A stretch of 64,000 nucleotides of DNA from an uncultured Opitutales bacterium (GTDB lineage: Bacteria > Verrucomicrobiota > Verrucomicrobiia > Opitutales > Seribacteraceae). A program made the position numbers and the translations under genes. Shown here piece by piece: positions 49,826 through 57,842 of the stretch. Numbering within the stretch: position 1 is the first letter of the stretch; every line of letters starts with the position of its first letter. The notes beneath the pieces are model-generated. The model ran no database searches, had not been told where the DNA came from, and saw nothing but the letters and a program-made list of their open reading frames with translations. Location: contig CALSMY010000007.1 of NCBI GenBank assembly GCA_943787575.1, positions 1 to 64,000 on the forward strand, read 5' to 3'.

Positions 49826-50522
49826 CTATCCTACCATCTTCCATCCAATATTTTCGGTGCGAAAGATCGGCAAGTTTTTCGTTATGAGTTACAAGTATGA
49901 CCGATAAACCAGTTTGCTTAGCCATACGATCAAGCAATTCGAATACACCCTCTGAATTTGAACTGTCCAAATTCCCCGTTGGTTCATCAGCAAGCAAATA
50001 CTTCGGTGAATTAGCTAAAGCACGAGCAATGGCTACTCTTTGTTGTTCCCCACCCGATAATTTGTAGGCGGGGCGCTGAGCCTTACTTTCAAGACCAAGT
50101 TCAGACAAAAGGTCATTGGCTTTTTGATTAGCACTGTCTTCGTCTTTGCCAAGTTTTAAAAGAGGTAGGGAAATATTCTCAATTGCGCTTAACTCTTTGA
50201 TCAAAAAGTGAAATTGAAAAACAAATCCTATAAAATGATTTCGGGCTTTAGTTCGCTCATCATCTTCTAAATTTTGAACTTCTGAATCACCCATGAAAAC
50301 CTTTCCTGAATCCGGACGATCTAAAAGTCCCATTAAATAAAGCAGCGTACTTTTTCCACAACCTGAGGGTCCAGCAATAGAGGTAATTTCTCCAGGTTTA
50401 GCTTCGAGGCTAACTCCATTTAATACCTGTACTGTTCCGTTCGCCTCTGAAAAAGAATGAAACAAATTTTCTACCCTCATTGAACCATTAGGCATCATTT
50501 TATTTTTCTGAGAAAAATCCAT
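49818..50522 (-). CDS. LolD/MacB-type ABC transporter ATPase
   Basis: The 234-residue ATPase has Walker A IAGPSGCGKSTLLYLMG, the MacB/LolD loop FVFQFHFLIKELSAIENI, the signature KLSGGEQQRVAIARALANSP, Walker B YLLADEPTGNLDSSNSE and an H-loop VTHNEK. It is the last gene of a tolC-hlyD-permease-ATPase unit on the minus strand. The substrate could be lipoproteins or a secreted small molecule. Its ATG is adjacent to the permease stop. Confidence 0.93.
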   Translation of the reverse strand: MDFSQKNKMMPNGSMRVENLFHSFSEANGTVQVLNGVSLEAKPGEITSIAGPSGCGKSTLLYLMGLLDRPDSGKVFMGDSEVQNLEDDERTKARNHFIGFVFQFHFLIKELSAIENISLPLLKLGKDEDSANQKANDLLSELGLESKAQRPAYKLSGGEQQRVAIARALANSPKYLLADEPTGNLDSSNSEGVFELLDRMAKQTGLSVILVTHNEKLADLSHRKYWMEDGRIVI

Positions 50523-51766
50523 TACAGAGTCTCTCTAATAATCTTTGCCGGTTCTATACGAGCTGCACGACGTGCAGGAATCCATGTCGCTACAGCCACA
50601 AAGACAAAGGCTATACAGCTAGCCCACAGGTAATGATTAAGATCCCAATTTACCACAAAGCTATCAGTAGAAAATATTCCTCGAATTCGAAGCGGAATCA
50701 TCGAAATAAAATAAGTTCCCGAAGCCGCAAATAAAGATCCGATCGTTATACCTGCGACCAGAACAATCGTACCTTGCCACAAAAATATTGCAGAAATATC
50801 CGTTCTCGAAAAGCCCATTGAACGTAAGATTGCAATATCTCGAGTTTTTTCGATCACAAGAATTGCAAAGACATTAAACATGCCTAGACCAGACAATAGA
50901 AGTATACAAGACACGGTAATTGCCGAGGAGAAACGAAGTGCCTTGAATACATCAAGCCAGACTCTTTCCCTTTCTTGCCAACTAACAACCCGATGATTAA
51001 GAGCCGATTGCAATTGGGCGGCAAGTCCGGGTGCATGAGAGGGTTCATTTAAAGCTATCTGGAAAACTGAACCTCCATGTGAACTGCCAAGGAAAGAACG
51101 GGCGGTAATCAAATGTATATAGATGCGATTTTTATCGATCTGGCTAACACCAGATTCAAAAATAGCTGAAACTCTAAGATGTAGATTACCGGTTCCGCCG
51201 ACCAAGCTAACCCTGTCACCAATTTTTAGGCCTAAGCGTTGAGAAATCCTGGACCCTAATATAACTCCCATTTGGTCAGATGAAAAGTTATTGATAGTTC
51301 CCTGAATAATTTGTTTATTCAGGTCAGATGATTGGAGGTGGTCTTCCCATCGAATACCATTAAGCACAACGGACTTTCGACGAAAGCCCGTATCAAGGAC
51401 TGCACTGCCTTCCATAATTTCAGACACCCCCATGAGCTCAGGGTAGTCAGCTAAAGCATCTCGAATCAATGAAGGTTGGTCCACGCCTTCATGATATAGA
51501 GAACCTTCGCGCGAATGAAAAAGAAACCTGACATCTCCATCATCATCGACTTGTTCAACAGTTCCATAAGTATCTTGAAAGCGGTCAGAAATCCGCAGTG
51601 CACCGTTTGTACCTAAGATTGTTTGAATAAAAAATTTCTCAAACCCGGAGGTTTGAGCCTGAGTAACCACAAAAAAAGAAACTCCAAATACAATTCCAGC
51701 CAAAGATAAAAACATCGGCCTCTTCCGAGCAATTACGAAACGCCAGGCTAATTTGAAACAGAGCAT
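50522..51766 (-). CDS. LolC/LolE-MacB-type ABC transporter permease
   Basis: The 414-residue protein has the FtsX/MacB topology: one N-terminal helix (MFLSLAGIVFGVSFFVVTQ), a periplasmic domain of about 230 residues, and three C-terminal helices at about 275-400. The RSMGFSRTDISAIFLWQGTIVLVAG coupling segment and final TWIPARRAARIEPAKII are typical of LolC/E and MacB. It pairs with the ATPase encoded next. With the adaptor and TolC genes it resembles a MacAB-TolC or DevBCA-like exporter more than a stand-alone Lol system. Confidence 0.9.
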   Translation of the reverse strand: MLCFKLAWRFVIARKRPMFLSLAGIVFGVSFFVVTQAQTSGFEKFFIQTILGTNGALRISDRFQDTYGTVEQVDDDGDVRFLFHSREGSLYHEGVDQPSLIRDALADYPELMGVSEIMEGSAVLDTGFRRKSVVLNGIRWEDHLQSSDLNKQIIQGTINNFSSDQMGVILGSRISQRLGLKIGDRVSLVGGTGNLHLRVSAIFESGVSQIDKNRIYIHLITARSFLGSSHGGSVFQIALNEPSHAPGLAAQLQSALNHRVVSWQERERVWLDVFKALRFSSAITVSCILLLSGLGMFNVFAILVIEKTRDIAILRSMGFSRTDISAIFLWQGTIVLVAGITIGSLFAASGTYFISMIPLRIRGIFSTDSFVVNWDLNHYLWASCIAFVFVAVATWIPARRAARIEPAKIIRETL

Positions 51767-51786
51767 TAGATGACAACCTCTCCCAT

Positions 51787-52917
51787 CTATTCGGAAAAAC
51801 TAACCTGAGTAGACTTAATCCTTTCCCCATCTTTTAATAAGTGCGGTGTTTCAACCACAACCTTCTCACCTTTTTTCAAGCCGTTTAAGACCTCAACAGT
51901 CCGCAAATTCTTAGACCCGATTAAAACTTTTCTAAATTGAGCCACACCTCCCTGCTCCACCACTACATAATCACCGATTAGTGCCTTGCGCGGTATAAGC
52001 AAAGCACCCTCTTTCTCTGATTTTATAATCTCAGCCCGTCCAGAACTCCCAACTGGAATTCTTTCATCAGGATTATTCAACCTCAAATAAAGTTTTCTGA
52101 TGCCGGAGTTTGATTCCACCGTAGAAGAAAGGGCTGATACATTTGCATCAAAAATAGTTCTTCCTTGAGAGAAAAATGTAACTCCTGCAGAAAGTCCTAC
52201 CTTTAAGCCAGGAAACTCTTCTTCGTTTAAAGAAACCTCGATAATTCTTTCAGATGAATGAACATTCCCAACAATATTTCCAGAAAAGACTTGGTTACCA
52301 GGGGCAACAAAACAGGAAGAAAAATCGCCTTTAATTGGACTCCTTATTGCCCGTTTATCTACTTCAGCAACGAGAGTATCCATAGAAAGGTCAAAGTTTT
52401 GTAAAAAATGGGATTCAGCTAATAACTCCAGTTTTCGTTGTGCTCGCATCCGCTCAACTTCGTTTTGCTTTGTTTCAAGGTTATGAATTGAAACTTTTTC
52501 CTCTTTGGCTAATTCACTTATTGAGAGAAGTTCTTTCTCCTGAATCTCTAAAAGTATGCCAAGAGGAGACCCCGCTTTTTTTCTTTCAGTAAATTGTTTT
52601 TTGTCCAAAAGAAGGCGATCCATCCTTCGGTCAAGATCATCAAGTTCGAGTTGGACTAATGTCTGGTTTTCATCAACTGATAGGGTCCCCCCTAAGGGTA
52701 AAAGTGCGACCCAATCTACTTTTGCATTTGATTGAGCTCGTAACTCATAAGTCGCAGCTGCATGGACGCGGACATTACCGGTAACCGAATCCCGAATTGT
52801 TCCAGTCTTAGATTGGGTAACCAAAACGGTGGGAACGATTTGCCTGAAAATAAAAAAAACAGAGAGGACAATCAGGCAAAGTATAAAACCACATAAAGCT
52901 AGAGAACTTTTTTTCAT
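51787..52917 (-). CDS. HlyD/MacA-type membrane fusion protein
   Basis: The 376-residue protein has an N-terminal membrane anchor (LCGFILCLIVLSVFFIFRQIV), a lipoyl/barrel-sandwich half (DSVTGNVRVHAAATYELRA), an alpha-hairpin coiled-coil of about residues 90-175 (Lys/Glu rich), the second half AIRSPIKGDFSSCFVAPG, and a beta-barrel ending VVEQGGVAQFRKVLIGS. It links the inner-membrane permease with the TolC-like channel. It lies between those genes, 20 bases before the permease and two after tolC. Confidence 0.9.
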   Translation of the reverse strand: MKKSSLALCGFILCLIVLSVFFIFRQIVPTVLVTQSKTGTIRDSVTGNVRVHAAATYELRAQSNAKVDWVALLPLGGTLSVDENQTLVQLELDDLDRRMDRLLLDKKQFTERKKAGSPLGILLEIQEKELLSISELAKEEKVSIHNLETKQNEVERMRAQRKLELLAESHFLQNFDLSMDTLVAEVDKRAIRSPIKGDFSSCFVAPGNQVFSGNIVGNVHSSERIIEVSLNEEEFPGLKVGLSAGVTFFSQGRTIFDANVSALSSTVESNSGIRKLYLRLNNPDERIPVGSSGRAEIIKSEKEGALLIPRKALIGDYVVVEQGGVAQFRKVLIGSKNLRTVEVLNGLKKGEKVVVETPHLLKDGERIKSTQVSFSE

Positions 52918-52919
52918 AC

Positions 52920-54272
52920 TTATTTAGGATTTGGATAGTTGATAAAGGTTTTAAACATTACAATCTGTTCATACTGGTCAAGCAGCACCATAAATTGACA
53001 TACTGCTTCCAAATTCTCCAATTGAGACCGATCCAACGCAACTCTAGCAGAAAAGTGGTCTGCGGGAGATATACGATCCATTTGTAATTCAATTTTACTT
53101 TTCTCAAGCCTGTTTTCAGCTACTAAAATTAATTTTCGCCCCAAGATGATCCTTTCTTTTAAAGACTTAAGTTCGCTAACCACAGAACGGACTTTATCTC
53201 GCAGTTCACGATTTTGATTTTCAATTGCATTTTCAAATTTTAACTTCCTTGCCAAAGCAGCTTTTTTTTGTCCAGCACTCTTGTGTGAATCCCAAATTGA
53301 CCAACTGGCCTCTAAGCCAACTAAAAAATTGTTCCTGTCTAAACTGCTTCTACCTTCTGCAAGATCAACCTGATCTTGGAAGTATGCACCAGTCAGATTA
53401 ATTTTGGGTTTTAGTTCAGCTTCCGCAATTTTTATATGCTCATCTTCGATCTGAACTTGGGTATGTAATTTCTCGATCTCTATATTACTTAAAGAACCAA
53501 CAAGGATAGGAAATTCCTGATTAAAATTATGACTTTTAGAAAACTCCCAAAAACCTTTGGTAATATCGAGAGACAAAGGCTTATCGTATCCGGAAAGACT
53601 TACAAAATAAGCTTTATTTCTTTCTAATGAAGTTCTCAGTTCCGCAATGGATATTTCACGGTTGAGTTGCTCAACCCTAGCCTCTTCTAAAGCAAGAGGA
53701 GTACTCAATTTTAACTCCAACCTCTTTTCAATTGTATCTACATATTGGGTTGCAATCCTGAGTTGCTCAATTGCCATCTGGCTACGATATTTTAGGGCAA
53801 CCAGCTTTAGAAATATACCCCGAACCTCACCGGTAAGAATTCTTTTTTGGACTGAACAACTATCTTCGGCCCAAGATATATTTAGCTTGGCAATTTGCTC
53901 TCGTGCTTTCAATGCCCCCCAATGGAATATTGGCTTGGTCAGATAAGCTTGATTAAAAGTGCGATAACGATGATAGAAATCTTCACTTGGTCGATCTTCA
54001 TGAATTGATTGACCAGAAACCTTGAACCCAAGCTTAAATCCTTGTTCTGACTTGGCAATCACCTGATTAGCCTGGGCAATATCCAAATCGAATTCTTTAC
54101 TTTTTAATACCGGCGAACGGTCATTTAGTTTTTCTAAAACCTCAACAAGTTCCTTAAAAAAAAACTCAGGCCTTTCTTTATTAGGAATTTCAAACCCAAA
54201 TAAATTTAAGCAAGTGAAAGTGGTGAGATAAAAAAATAAATATGTTTTTTTCAAGTCACCACAATGGAACAA
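52920..54272 (-). CDS. TolC-family outer membrane efflux protein
   Basis: The 450-residue protein has an N-terminal signal segment (YLFFYLTTFTCLNLFGFE) and the duplicated helical coiled-coil organisation of TolC proteins (for example LDIAQANQVIAKSEQGF and AGQKKAALARKLKFENAIE), with SWSIWDSHKS in the second strand/hairpin region. It would form the outer-membrane channel of the exporter encoded after it. It follows the respiratory operon by 47 bases on the same strand, so co-transcription is possible. Confidence 0.88.
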   Translation of the reverse strand: MFHCGDLKKTYLFFYLTTFTCLNLFGFEIPNKERPEFFFKELVEVLEKLNDRSPVLKSKEFDLDIAQANQVIAKSEQGFKLGFKVSGQSIHEDRPSEDFYHRYRTFNQAYLTKPIFHWGALKAREQIAKLNISWAEDSCSVQKRILTGEVRGIFLKLVALKYRSQMAIEQLRIATQYVDTIEKRLELKLSTPLALEEARVEQLNREISIAELRTSLERNKAYFVSLSGYDKPLSLDITKGFWEFSKSHNFNQEFPILVGSLSNIEIEKLHTQVQIEDEHIKIAEAELKPKINLTGAYFQDQVDLAEGRSSLDRNNFLVGLEASWSIWDSHKSAGQKKAALARKLKFENAIENQNRELRDKVRSVVSELKSLKERIILGRKLILVAENRLEKSKIELQMDRISPADHFSARVALDRSQLENLEAVCQFMVLLDQYEQIVMFKTFINYPNPK

Positions 54273-54319
54273 TCTAAAAATAGGGACAATTCCAAAAGCC
54301 AGAAGGGTGCTGAAAGCAA

Positions 54320-54997
54320 TTATTGACCAAACGAGTCTGAAAACATCTTGCGTAGTTCAGAACCAACCCACTGATCTTGCATATCAGATGATTCATCCCG
54401 TAAACGGCTGACCTCATCCTCGAAAACTTCAGATGAAGAATTACCCCATGCTTGCCTGACATAAGTGGAAACATTCGCAATTTCACGGTCAGTAATTGGA
54501 ACAGCAGCCATATTAACCGCTGCAGATGTGCCATACTTTTGACCTTTCACCATAATTTCTCCCTTTAGGCCTTTTAGGATAACATTTGCAATAACTGCTG
54601 GATCTGCAGAAACCCACTCGGAACCAGCAAGGGGAGGAAACTGCCCTTCTATTCCCAATCCATTAGCTTGGTGACATGAAGCACAACGGGCGGCAAAAAT
54701 CTTTTCTCCCGAAGAAATCTTCCTGTCCAATCGTAAGGTTTCTTTTTCCTCTGCTGTAAGTTCGACTATTTCAACAGGGGGATGGAGTTGAAATGAATTG
54801 GTAGAATGGGACAACTGAATTGAACAAACAAAAATCAAACAACCAAATACGAACACGAAAACCAAAGGGGCCAACAGAAAATTTGCGGTAGGCTCGTGCT
54901 TGGTTTTGGAAAGCTCGACATGAGATTTAACGATTTCTTCATCAGAAAATTCTTTGTCGTTCGGCAAGTTGCCGCTGTGTGTTGAATCGTCGTTCAT
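54320..54997 (-). CDS. Membrane-anchored single-haem cytochrome c (CcoP-like)
   Basis: The 225-residue protein has one transmembrane helix (FLLAPLVFVFVFGCLIFVCSIQ, about residues 40-62) and one c-type haem site CASCH, followed by the QANGLGIEGQFPPLAGSEWV box and an axial-Met candidate in VNMAAVPI. It resembles half of a CcoP subunit, which normally has two haems. It overlaps the CcoO-cytochrome fusion by four bases and so belongs to the cbb3-like unit. It could also be the electron carrier from alternative complex III. Confidence 0.82.
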   Translation of the reverse strand: MNDDSTHSGNLPNDKEFSDEEIVKSHVELSKTKHEPTANFLLAPLVFVFVFGCLIFVCSIQLSHSTNSFQLHPPVEIVELTAEEKETLRLDRKISSGEKIFAARCASCHQANGLGIEGQFPPLAGSEWVSADPAVIANVILKGLKGEIMVKGQKYGTSAAVNMAAVPITDREIANVSTYVRQAWGNSSSEVFEDEVSRLRDESSDMQDQWVGSELRKMFSDSFGQ

Positions 54998-56124
54998 TGT
55001 ACAGGAGTGGTAAGCTCGGCGGCCGTAAACATTTGCATAGGGGCCCTACCCTTCAAAGATGCTCGAACGGTGGCAACTTCTTCAGCTGAAACAGCAGATG
55101 CAGAATTACCCCAATCGTTTCGAATGTAAGTAAGAACGTTAGCGATCTGATCGTCAGTCAAAGATCCAGGAGGAATACCAGGGGGAGCCATAACATTGTT
55201 GTATTTAACTCCATTAACCTCAATCTCACCCATTAGTCCATACATCGAAATCTTTATCAGCCTTTCCTTATTACCCAAAACCCAGTCAGACCCAGCAAGA
55301 GGGGGGAACTGTCCCGCAAGACCTTCTCCGTTTTGTTGATGACATGTAAAACACATTCCACCGCCTGGTGCAGCCTTCATATAAATTTCTTTCCCCGTGT
55401 CTATCTGTTCCTGCAGCCATTGGGGAGCACTTGAACTGGCTACTGACACATCGGTGGAAACAACATCCTCCTCGACTGGTTCATCTTCAGTCTCAACAAA
55501 GGAAACTTCAGGAAGTTCATAATCTTGTTTCAATGCTTGCAAGTAAGCCACAAGACGGTTGGCTCGGACCGTTGGGCGAACATGACGATTATCTTGAGGA
55601 TCGTTATTGGAAGCTATTTCAATATCAGTATTCACCGGTTCATCAATTTGCTGGTAGAGAAACGGGCTAGGCGGACAAAGAGAAGAAGGGAAAATCGATT
55701 GAGGTTCAAATAAGTGTTGGTGTAACCATTCATCAGAATATTCCCGTAAGCCAACATTGGCCAAATCCGGACCGATTCTTGAATTCCCTAGAAGTACATG
55801 TTTTTGTAAGACATAGTCTCGAGGAGCAGATGGCCGTTTCCCCCAACCTCTTTCCACGTCAAAACCGGCTTCAACACGTCTTACTTGCTGGGTGTGGCAA
55901 GTTACGCAACCAAGGGCAGCATACTCTTCAGCACCTTGCTTAGCTATACCGGAAAAAGCGATAGGAAACAGTTCGGCGTCTTCAGGAACTGAACCGTCAT
56001 CATCTAATACCTCGGAGGTTGGCACTAAATCTCCAAATTGAGAGCGGGCACCGACAACAAATGCAAGCCATGCCATGCCTAGGGTAAAAAATATACCAAT
56101 GGTGAATTTGGCCAGGTTGTTCAT
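54994..56124 (-). CDS. CcoO-like cytochrome c subunit fused to a second cytochrome c domain
   Basis: The 376-residue protein has an N-terminal membrane helix (FTIGIFFTLGMAWLAFVVG), then a CcoO-type haem site in EYAALGCVTCHTQQVRRVEAG with the HVLLGNSRIGPDLANVG and RLVAYLQALKQDY segments of CcoO. From about residue 235 a second cytochrome c domain with CFTCHQQNGEGLAGQFPPLAG follows. This C-terminal domain is closely similar to the separate cytochrome encoded next, suggesting duplication. The fusion may replace part of CcoP. Its start overlaps the CcoN-like stop by four bases. Confidence 0.87.
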   Translation of the reverse strand: MNNLAKFTIGIFFTLGMAWLAFVVGARSQFGDLVPTSEVLDDDGSVPEDAELFPIAFSGIAKQGAEEYAALGCVTCHTQQVRRVEAGFDVERGWGKRPSAPRDYVLQKHVLLGNSRIGPDLANVGLREYSDEWLHQHLFEPQSIFPSSLCPPSPFLYQQIDEPVNTDIEIASNNDPQDNRHVRPTVRANRLVAYLQALKQDYELPEVSFVETEDEPVEEDVVSTDVSVASSSAPQWLQEQIDTGKEIYMKAAPGGGMCFTCHQQNGEGLAGQFPPLAGSDWVLGNKERLIKISMYGLMGEIEVNGVKYNNVMAPPGIPPGSLTDDQIANVLTYIRNDWGNSASAVSAEEVATVRASLKGRAPMQMFTAAELTTPVQ

Positions 56125-57524
56125 ACGCTTGCCTCCTTCTTATCTTCAGCAAAAAAAGCAAATGGATTTGGGAAAATTACTCTCCATACATTGACCACAA
56201 ATACAAACTGAGAAAAAGCGAGAATGATGAAAGCGAATTTGGTGATCAAGAAATAAGGTTGGATGGATTGAATGACTGATGATGCCCAGGGCAAACTAGG
56301 TTGTCCGGCCAAAACCCCATGAGTAAGACCGCCAATTAAGTAGGCAAGTAGGAGCATCAAAACGCCAAGTGTAGAGGTCCAAAAATGAAAAGACTTTGCA
56401 GCTTTGGGAATTTCACGACCAGTAATCCGGGGAAGTGCAAAATAAACTGCCCCGAAAATAATCATACTGAAAAATCCATAAACTCTTTGATTAAAGTGAA
56501 ATTCATTGATGATTGTAAATTGAGTGATCTTGGCAACTGCAGGTAATGAAAACACCACACCGATATAACTCGATACGGTGTATGATAATGTGCCGAAAAT
56601 AACAAACCTCAGAGGCAAGCTGTCCCAAACCTTTCCAATATCCATGAATGCTGTGGCATGAAAGTTCGTTGATGCCACGGCTATTGGGAAAACCATCGCT
56701 ATGCTCATCACTGTGCCAACTGCTGGTATCCACATGGGTACGGGTCCACCTTCCAAGTGGTGAACAACTGACCAAGGAGCAAGGGCGGCGATACACCAAA
56801 AACCAAATATAGCTAGATAATACTTATCTATTGTTCTACCAAGAATTGCAGGGATAAGGTAATAAGCAGCACCTAAAGCTACAGGAGTTAACCATAGCCA
56901 AACTAGGCTTTGTCCATACCACATCGAAAGAACTGTCTGCAACGTACCACGAGCAGGATTAATCTCGAGTCCATTCCATGCGATCAAAAACAACGCCGGG
57001 AACCAAAGTAATGCAGCTAAAATAAACCACTGAGGAGCAATCGTTTCACGCACTTGACGAGAGCGATGAATGACAAGAGCTAAGAATGTAATAATCAGGT
57101 AGGAAATAAGCATAGCTGGCCAAACTTCCGTGGGCATTTCAAGCATTTCGTGCCCACTCATATGACCATCCATAATGCCCAACAATCCAAATGTGATAGC
57201 TAAATTCCAGATGACTCCAGCAAATATAAGAAAGACGGATCCGCGTACCTCTGCCTGGGACAGACGGGCCAATATCCAAAGAGATACAGCAAAAATCGCG
57301 TTACCTCCCCATCCGTAAACAAAAGCGTTAGCCTGAGCTACTTTGACTTTACCATAAGTCAGAAATTCAAAGGATGATAAGAAAAAAGGATCGGTCAGTT
57401 TGGCTGCAGCAAGGTATGCAAGCAATGCAGCCATAAGTAGCCAAAGTCCCGCTGAAGAAAGAAAGAAGGAAAAAGCCAACTTAGCGGAACGATCAATAAC
57501 CTTGTCTGGAGAATCTACTGCCAT
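56121..57524 (-). CDS. Degenerate CcoN-like (cbb3 oxidase subunit I-like) protein lacking haem/copper ligands
   Basis: The 467-residue protein has about 12 membrane helices and aligns along its length with CcoN: VAQANAFVYGWGGNAIF, GIMDGHMSGHEMLEMP, MWYGQSLVWLWLT, APWSVVHHLEGGP and NEFHFNQRVYG. The low-spin haem ligands are replaced (Gln64 for His60, Asn345 for His349 of Pseudomonas numbering), one CuB ligand is Gln205 for His207, and the cross-linked Tyr251 position is Ala249. His255, His256 and His343 (the other CuB pair and the high-spin haem ligand) remain. The codons were read directly. It therefore cannot be a standard oxygen reductase. It may be a structural or quinol/electron-transfer partner of the adjacent complex III (inference). 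Confidence 0.85.
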   Translation of the reverse strand: MAVDSPDKVIDRSAKLAFSFFLSSAGLWLLMAALLAYLAAAKLTDPFFLSSFEFLTYGKVKVAQANAFVYGWGGNAIFAVSLWILARLSQAEVRGSVFLIFAGVIWNLAITFGLLGIMDGHMSGHEMLEMPTEVWPAMLISYLIITFLALVIHRSRQVRETIAPQWFILAALLWFPALFLIAWNGLEINPARGTLQTVLSMWYGQSLVWLWLTPVALGAAYYLIPAILGRTIDKYYLAIFGFWCIAALAPWSVVHHLEGGPVPMWIPAVGTVMSIAMVFPIAVASTNFHATAFMDIGKVWDSLPLRFVIFGTLSYTVSSYIGVVFSLPAVAKITQFTIINEFHFNQRVYGFFSMIIFGAVYFALPRITGREIPKAAKSFHFWTSTLGVLMLLLAYLIGGLTHGVLAGQPSLPWASSVIQSIQPYFLITKFAFIILAFSQFVFVVNVWRVIFPNPFAFFAEDKKEASV

Positions 57525-57530
57525 GCGAAC

Positions 57531-57842
57531 CTATTTGGATGGTTGTGGTTGAGCCTTGTTAGCGGCACGATAAGTTTTAAGGACACTTTCCATCGACGAT
57601 TCAATGGTGGTATTGCGCTCAGCATGAAAATTATCAACCGAGGACAAAAATTGTTCATTTTGGTCTCGGTGTGCCTGAGCTTTTGCTATGCGAGCTGAGT
57701 CAATTGCCTCGTTAACAGGAGCAGGTACATCAGGCTCGAAAGTTCTTTGAGCCAAGTAGAATCCGGAAAGCAACAATGCCAATACTAAAAAAGTAAAGAA
57801 GACGCTGCATCCGTCAGCCCGTTGGTTCTTCGGATCACTCAT
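57531..57842 (-). CDS. Small membrane protein linked to the respiratory operon
   Basis: The 103-residue protein has a single N-terminal transmembrane helix (VFFTFLVLALLLSGFYLAQ) and a soluble, charged, probably helical tail of about 70 residues. It lies between actF (8-base overlap) and the CcoN-like gene (6-base gap). No family is recognised. Its position is like that of small accessory subunits in oxidase or complex III operons, so an assembly or accessory role is suggested by context only. Confidence 0.7.
   Translation of the reverse strand: MSDPKNQRADGCSVFFTFLVLALLLSGFYLAQRTFEPDVPAPVNEAIDSARIAKAQAHRDQNEQFLSSVDNFHAERNTTIESSMESVLKTYRAANKAQPQPSK

Noticed and set aside
53647-53946. 99-codon open frame opposite tolC
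   Set aside because: Inside a well-supported TolC-family gene; repetitive hydrophobic composition from the coiled-coil region.
54274-54534. 86-codon minus-strand frame between the cytochrome c and tolC genes
   Set aside because: Most of it overlaps the cytochrome c gene in another frame; no family signal.
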